Positions 61,721 to 64,000 of a stretch of 64,000 bases of DNA are shown piece by piece; position 1 is the stretch's first letter, and every line of letters starts with the position of its first letter. The translations under genes were made by a program, and so were the position numbers. This stretch comes from Salinibacterium hongtaonis. Its GTDB lineage: Bacteria; Actinomycetota; Actinomycetes; Actinomycetales; Microbacteriaceae. The notes under the pieces were generated by a model. The model ran no database searches, was not told where the DNA came from, and worked only from the letters and a program-made list of their open reading frames with translations. The DNA lies in assembly GCF_003065485.1 (NCBI RefSeq), contig NZ_CP026951.1:1984001-2048000 (forward strand), read 5' to 3'.

Positions 61721-64000
61721 GCGCCTGCCGCCGTGGCCGCGGCCGGCTCGACCGGCTTCTCGTCGGGCAGCATTGCGTCGAAGAGCGCGCCGACCCACTG
61801 CACCAGGGCGTCGTCGCTGTAGAGCTCGCCTCCCGCCTTCGGCAGCGGAACAACCAGCGCACCCGCCTGGGCCACATACTTGGCCCCCGGGTACATGCGC
61901 TGCATGCGAACCTGGCGCGAATCGGGCAGCTCGATCGGCGCGATGCGCAGGTTGGGCCCCATGACCACGACTTCGCTCAGCCCCGCCTTCTGTGCACGGC
62001 GACGCAGGCGAGACACCGCGATCAGCTGAGCGACGGGGGGCGGAAGCTCACCGTATCGGTCGACCAGCTCGTCGACCACAGAGTCGATCGCGTCGGGCGC
62101 GGCAACGGGCGAACTCGCGGCGGAGAGCTTTTGATAGGCCTCAAGGCGCAAACGCTCGCTCTCAAGGTATTCCTCGGGGATGCGGGCATCGACGGGCAGC
62201 TCGAGGCGCAGCTCGGCCGGGCCCTCGACCTCTTCGCCCCGGAACGTGCTGACGGCCTCACCGATCATGCGCAGATAGAGATCGAAGCCAACCCCGGCGA
62301 TGTGGCCGGACTGCTCGCCGCCGAGCAGATTGCCCGCGCCGCGAATCTCAAGGTCTTTGAGCGCGACCTGCATGCCGGCACCGAGCTCATTGTTCGCGGC
62401 GATCGTGGCGAGCCTGTCGTGGGCGACCTCACCGAGCGGCTTGTCGCCGTCGTAGAGAAAGTAGGCATAGGCCCGCTCGCGACCACGCCCGACTCGGCCT
62501 CGCAACTGGTGGAGCTGGCTGAGCCCGTACTTGTCGGCTCGATCAATGATGAGGGTGTTGGCGTTAGACACGTCGAGGCCGGTCTCGATGATGGTGGTGG
62601 AGACGAGCACATCGAACTTGCGCTCCCAAAAATCCACCATCACCTGCTCAAGCACATGCTCCGGTAGCTTTCCGTGGGCCACGGCGATGCGCGCCTCCGG
62701 CACGATCTCGGCTAGCTGCGCCGCAACCCGGTTAATGCTCGACACTCGGTTGTGCACGAAGAACACCTGGCCCTCGCGCAGCAGTTCTCGGCGAATTGCT
62801 GCGCCGACCTGCTTCTCGCTGTACGGCCCGACGAACGTGAGAATCGGGTGCCGATCCTCCGGCGGAGTCGCCAGGGTCGACATTTCGCGGATGCCGGTGA
62901 CCGCCATTTCGAGCGTGCGGGGAATCGGCGTCGCGCTCATGGCCAGGATGTCGACGTTCGTCTTGAGCTTCTTGAGCGCGTCCTTGTGCTCGACGCCGAA
63001 TCGCTGCTCCTCGTCGATAATGACGAGCCCGAGGTCTTTGAACTCGATGTTCTTTGACAGCAGGCGATGCGTGCCGATGACAACGTCGACTGTTCCGTCG
63101 GCCAAGCCCTCGATGACCTCTTTGGACTCCTTGTCCGTCTGAAACCGGCTCAGACCGCGCAGGTGGATGGGGAACCCGGCAAAGCGCTCGGCGAACGTTT
63201 CGAGGTGCTGCTTGACGAGCAGGGTCGTCGGCACGAGCATGACGACCTGCTTGCCGTCCTGCACCGCCTTGAATGCTGCGCGAACCGCCACCTCCGTCTT
63301 GCCGTAGCCGACATCTCCAGCGACGAGTCGATCCATGGCGATCGACCGCTCCATGTCGGCCTTGACCTCGTCGATCGTCGTGAGCTGATCGGGGGTTTCA
63401 GCGAACGGAAACGCCTCTTCGAACTCGCGCTGCCAGGGAGTGTCTGGGGCGAAGGCGTGTCCACGACTGGCCATCCGCGCGGAATACAGCTTGACCAGCT
63501 CGACCGCGATATCCCGCACGGCCTTGCGCGCTTTACTCTTGGCCGCCGACCAGTCACTGCCGCCCATCTTGCTGAGCGATGGCGCCTCTCCCCCGACATA
63601 TCGGGAGATCAGGTCAAGCTGATCCGTTGGCACGTAGAGCTTGTCGCCGGGATAGCCGCGCTTCGACGGCGCGTATTCAATGAGCAAGAACTCGCGGGTG
63701 GTCTTGACGGCGTTGCGCCCACCCGTCGAAACCTCGCGGCGCACCAGCTCGATGAATTTGCCGATGCCATGGGTCTGGTGAACGATAAAGTCGCCGGTCT
63801 TGAGCTGCAGGGGGTCGACGACGTTCTTGCGACGCACTCCGAGCTTCTTAATCTGGCGCGACTCGTAGCCGACAGCGCGACCGTAAAACTCCGTCTCGCT
63901 GAGAACAGCGAGACGGATGTCTTCCATCTCGAAGCCGTGCTCAACCGTGCCTTTAACCAGGTAGGCGACTCCGGGGTCGAGCGAATCCGGCAGAGAATCG
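61717..64000 (-). CDS. mfd: Transcription-repair coupling factor, 5' end outside the window
   Basis: Open through the right edge, about 760 C-terminal residues. From the right: part of the UvrB-like region and RNA polymerase-interacting domain ([38 protein letters not shown]), the RecG-like translocase with [16 protein letters not shown] (Walker A), [16 protein letters not shown] (DEEQ box), [13 protein letters not shown]-type motif [22 protein letters not shown] (motif VI) and the C-terminal D7 TRCF domain. It removes stalled RNA polymerase at DNA lesions and recruits UvrA. Confidence 0.95.
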   Translation of the reverse strand, partial: DSLPDSLDPGVAYLVKGTVEHGFEMEDIRLAVLSETEFYGRAVGYESRQIKKLGVRRKNVVDPLQLKTGDFIVHQTHGIGKFIELVRREVSTGGRNAVKTTREFLLIEYAPSKRGYPGDKLYVPTDQLDLISRYVGGEAPSLSKMGGSDWSAAKSKARKAVRDIAVELVKLYSARMASRGHAFAPDTPWQREFEEAFPFAETPDQLTTIDEVKADMERSIAMDRLVAGDVGYGKTEVAVRAAFKAVQDGKQVVMLVPTTLLVKQHLETFAERFAGFPIHLRGLSRFQTDKESKEVIEGLADGTVDVVIGTHRLLSKNIEFKDLGLVIIDEEQRFGVEHKDALKKLKTNVDILAMSATPIPRTLEMAVTGIREMSTLATPPEDRHPILTFVGPYSEKQVGAAIRRELLREGQVFFVHNRVSSINRVAAQLAEIVPEARIAVAHGKLPEHVLEQVMVDFWERKFDVLVSTTIIETGLDVSNANTLIIDRADKYGLSQLHQLRGRVGRGRERAYAYFLYDGDKPLGEVAHDRLATIAANNELGAGMQVALKDLEIRGAGNLLGGEQSGHIAGVGFDLYLRMIGEAVSTFRGEEVEGPAELRLELPVDARIPEEYLESERLRLEAYQKLSAASSPVAAPDAIDSVVDELVDRYGELPPPVAQLIAVSRLRRRAQKAGLSEVVVMGPNLRIAPIELPDSRQVRMQRMYPGAKYVAQAGALVVPLPKAGGELYSDDALVQWVGALFDAMLPDEKPVEPAAATAAGA

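Overview
The window looks like chromosomal DNA from a high-GC actinobacterium, most likely family Microbacteriaceae. The evidence is high GC with strong third-position bias, mycothiol chemistry (Mca), actinobacterial families of unknown function (DUF4245, DUF4307, DUF501, DUF4386), and the order mfd - mazG - ferritin - hisS - eno - ftsB - DUF501 - S8 peptidase. The family call is inferred from gene content, not from a marker-gene search. There is no rRNA, CRISPR array or intact insertion sequence.

Region 1-9.6 kb holds accessory metabolism and regulation: a DUF72 protein cut by the window edge, a beta-lactamase-fold hydrolase, a fatty-acyl-CoA ligase with an apparent one-base frameshift near its start, a cyclase-like toroid protein, a nitroreductase, a DinB protein, a TetR/DUF4386 divergent pair with two palindromic operators, and a DUF1801 gene with an early stop. 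Region 9.6-14.2 kb is a small catabolic-looking group (two short-chain dehydrogenases, an orphan peptide-type ABC binding lipoprotein and a tautomerase), with gene fragments and a 21-bp inverted repeat.

Region 14.3-17.4 kb is the most unusual part. Three short sequences resembling the 3' end of ychF (coding xVxFRFxV-stop) lie in the same orientation upstream of the real ychF end. They bracket a HipBA-type toxin-antitoxin pair, a small membrane protein and decayed fragments. I read this as a scar or hotspot of repeated integration at the ychF 3' end, with the integrases gone.

Region 17.4-46.4 kb is core genome: ychF, an exonuclease, rmuC, glpX and fba (gluconeogenesis/glycolysis), ispH, xseA-xseB-DUF4245-carbonic anhydrase, fumC, a PIN-PhoH ATPase, an aminotransferase with a prenyl transferase, hemolysin III, mca, greA, ilvA with an AI-2E permease, a YcaQ-type glycosylase, lemA-htpX, and a translationally coupled MFS / amino-acid deaminase-aldolase / FAD-oxidase operon. 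xseA has no ordinary start codon and seems to begin at ATT.

Region 46.4-64 kb contains a large secreted/membrane protein broken by a one-base deletion in a G run, an SRAP protein, a DHA2 drug exporter, a tRNA-Leu(UAA) with a short variable loop, a type II NADH dehydrogenase, the S8 peptidase-DUF501-ftsB-eno block, hisS with a TetR regulator, ferritin, mazG, a CPBP protease and most of mfd, which continues past the right edge. Strong hairpin terminators sit after fba, fumC, greA/ilvA, eno and mazG.
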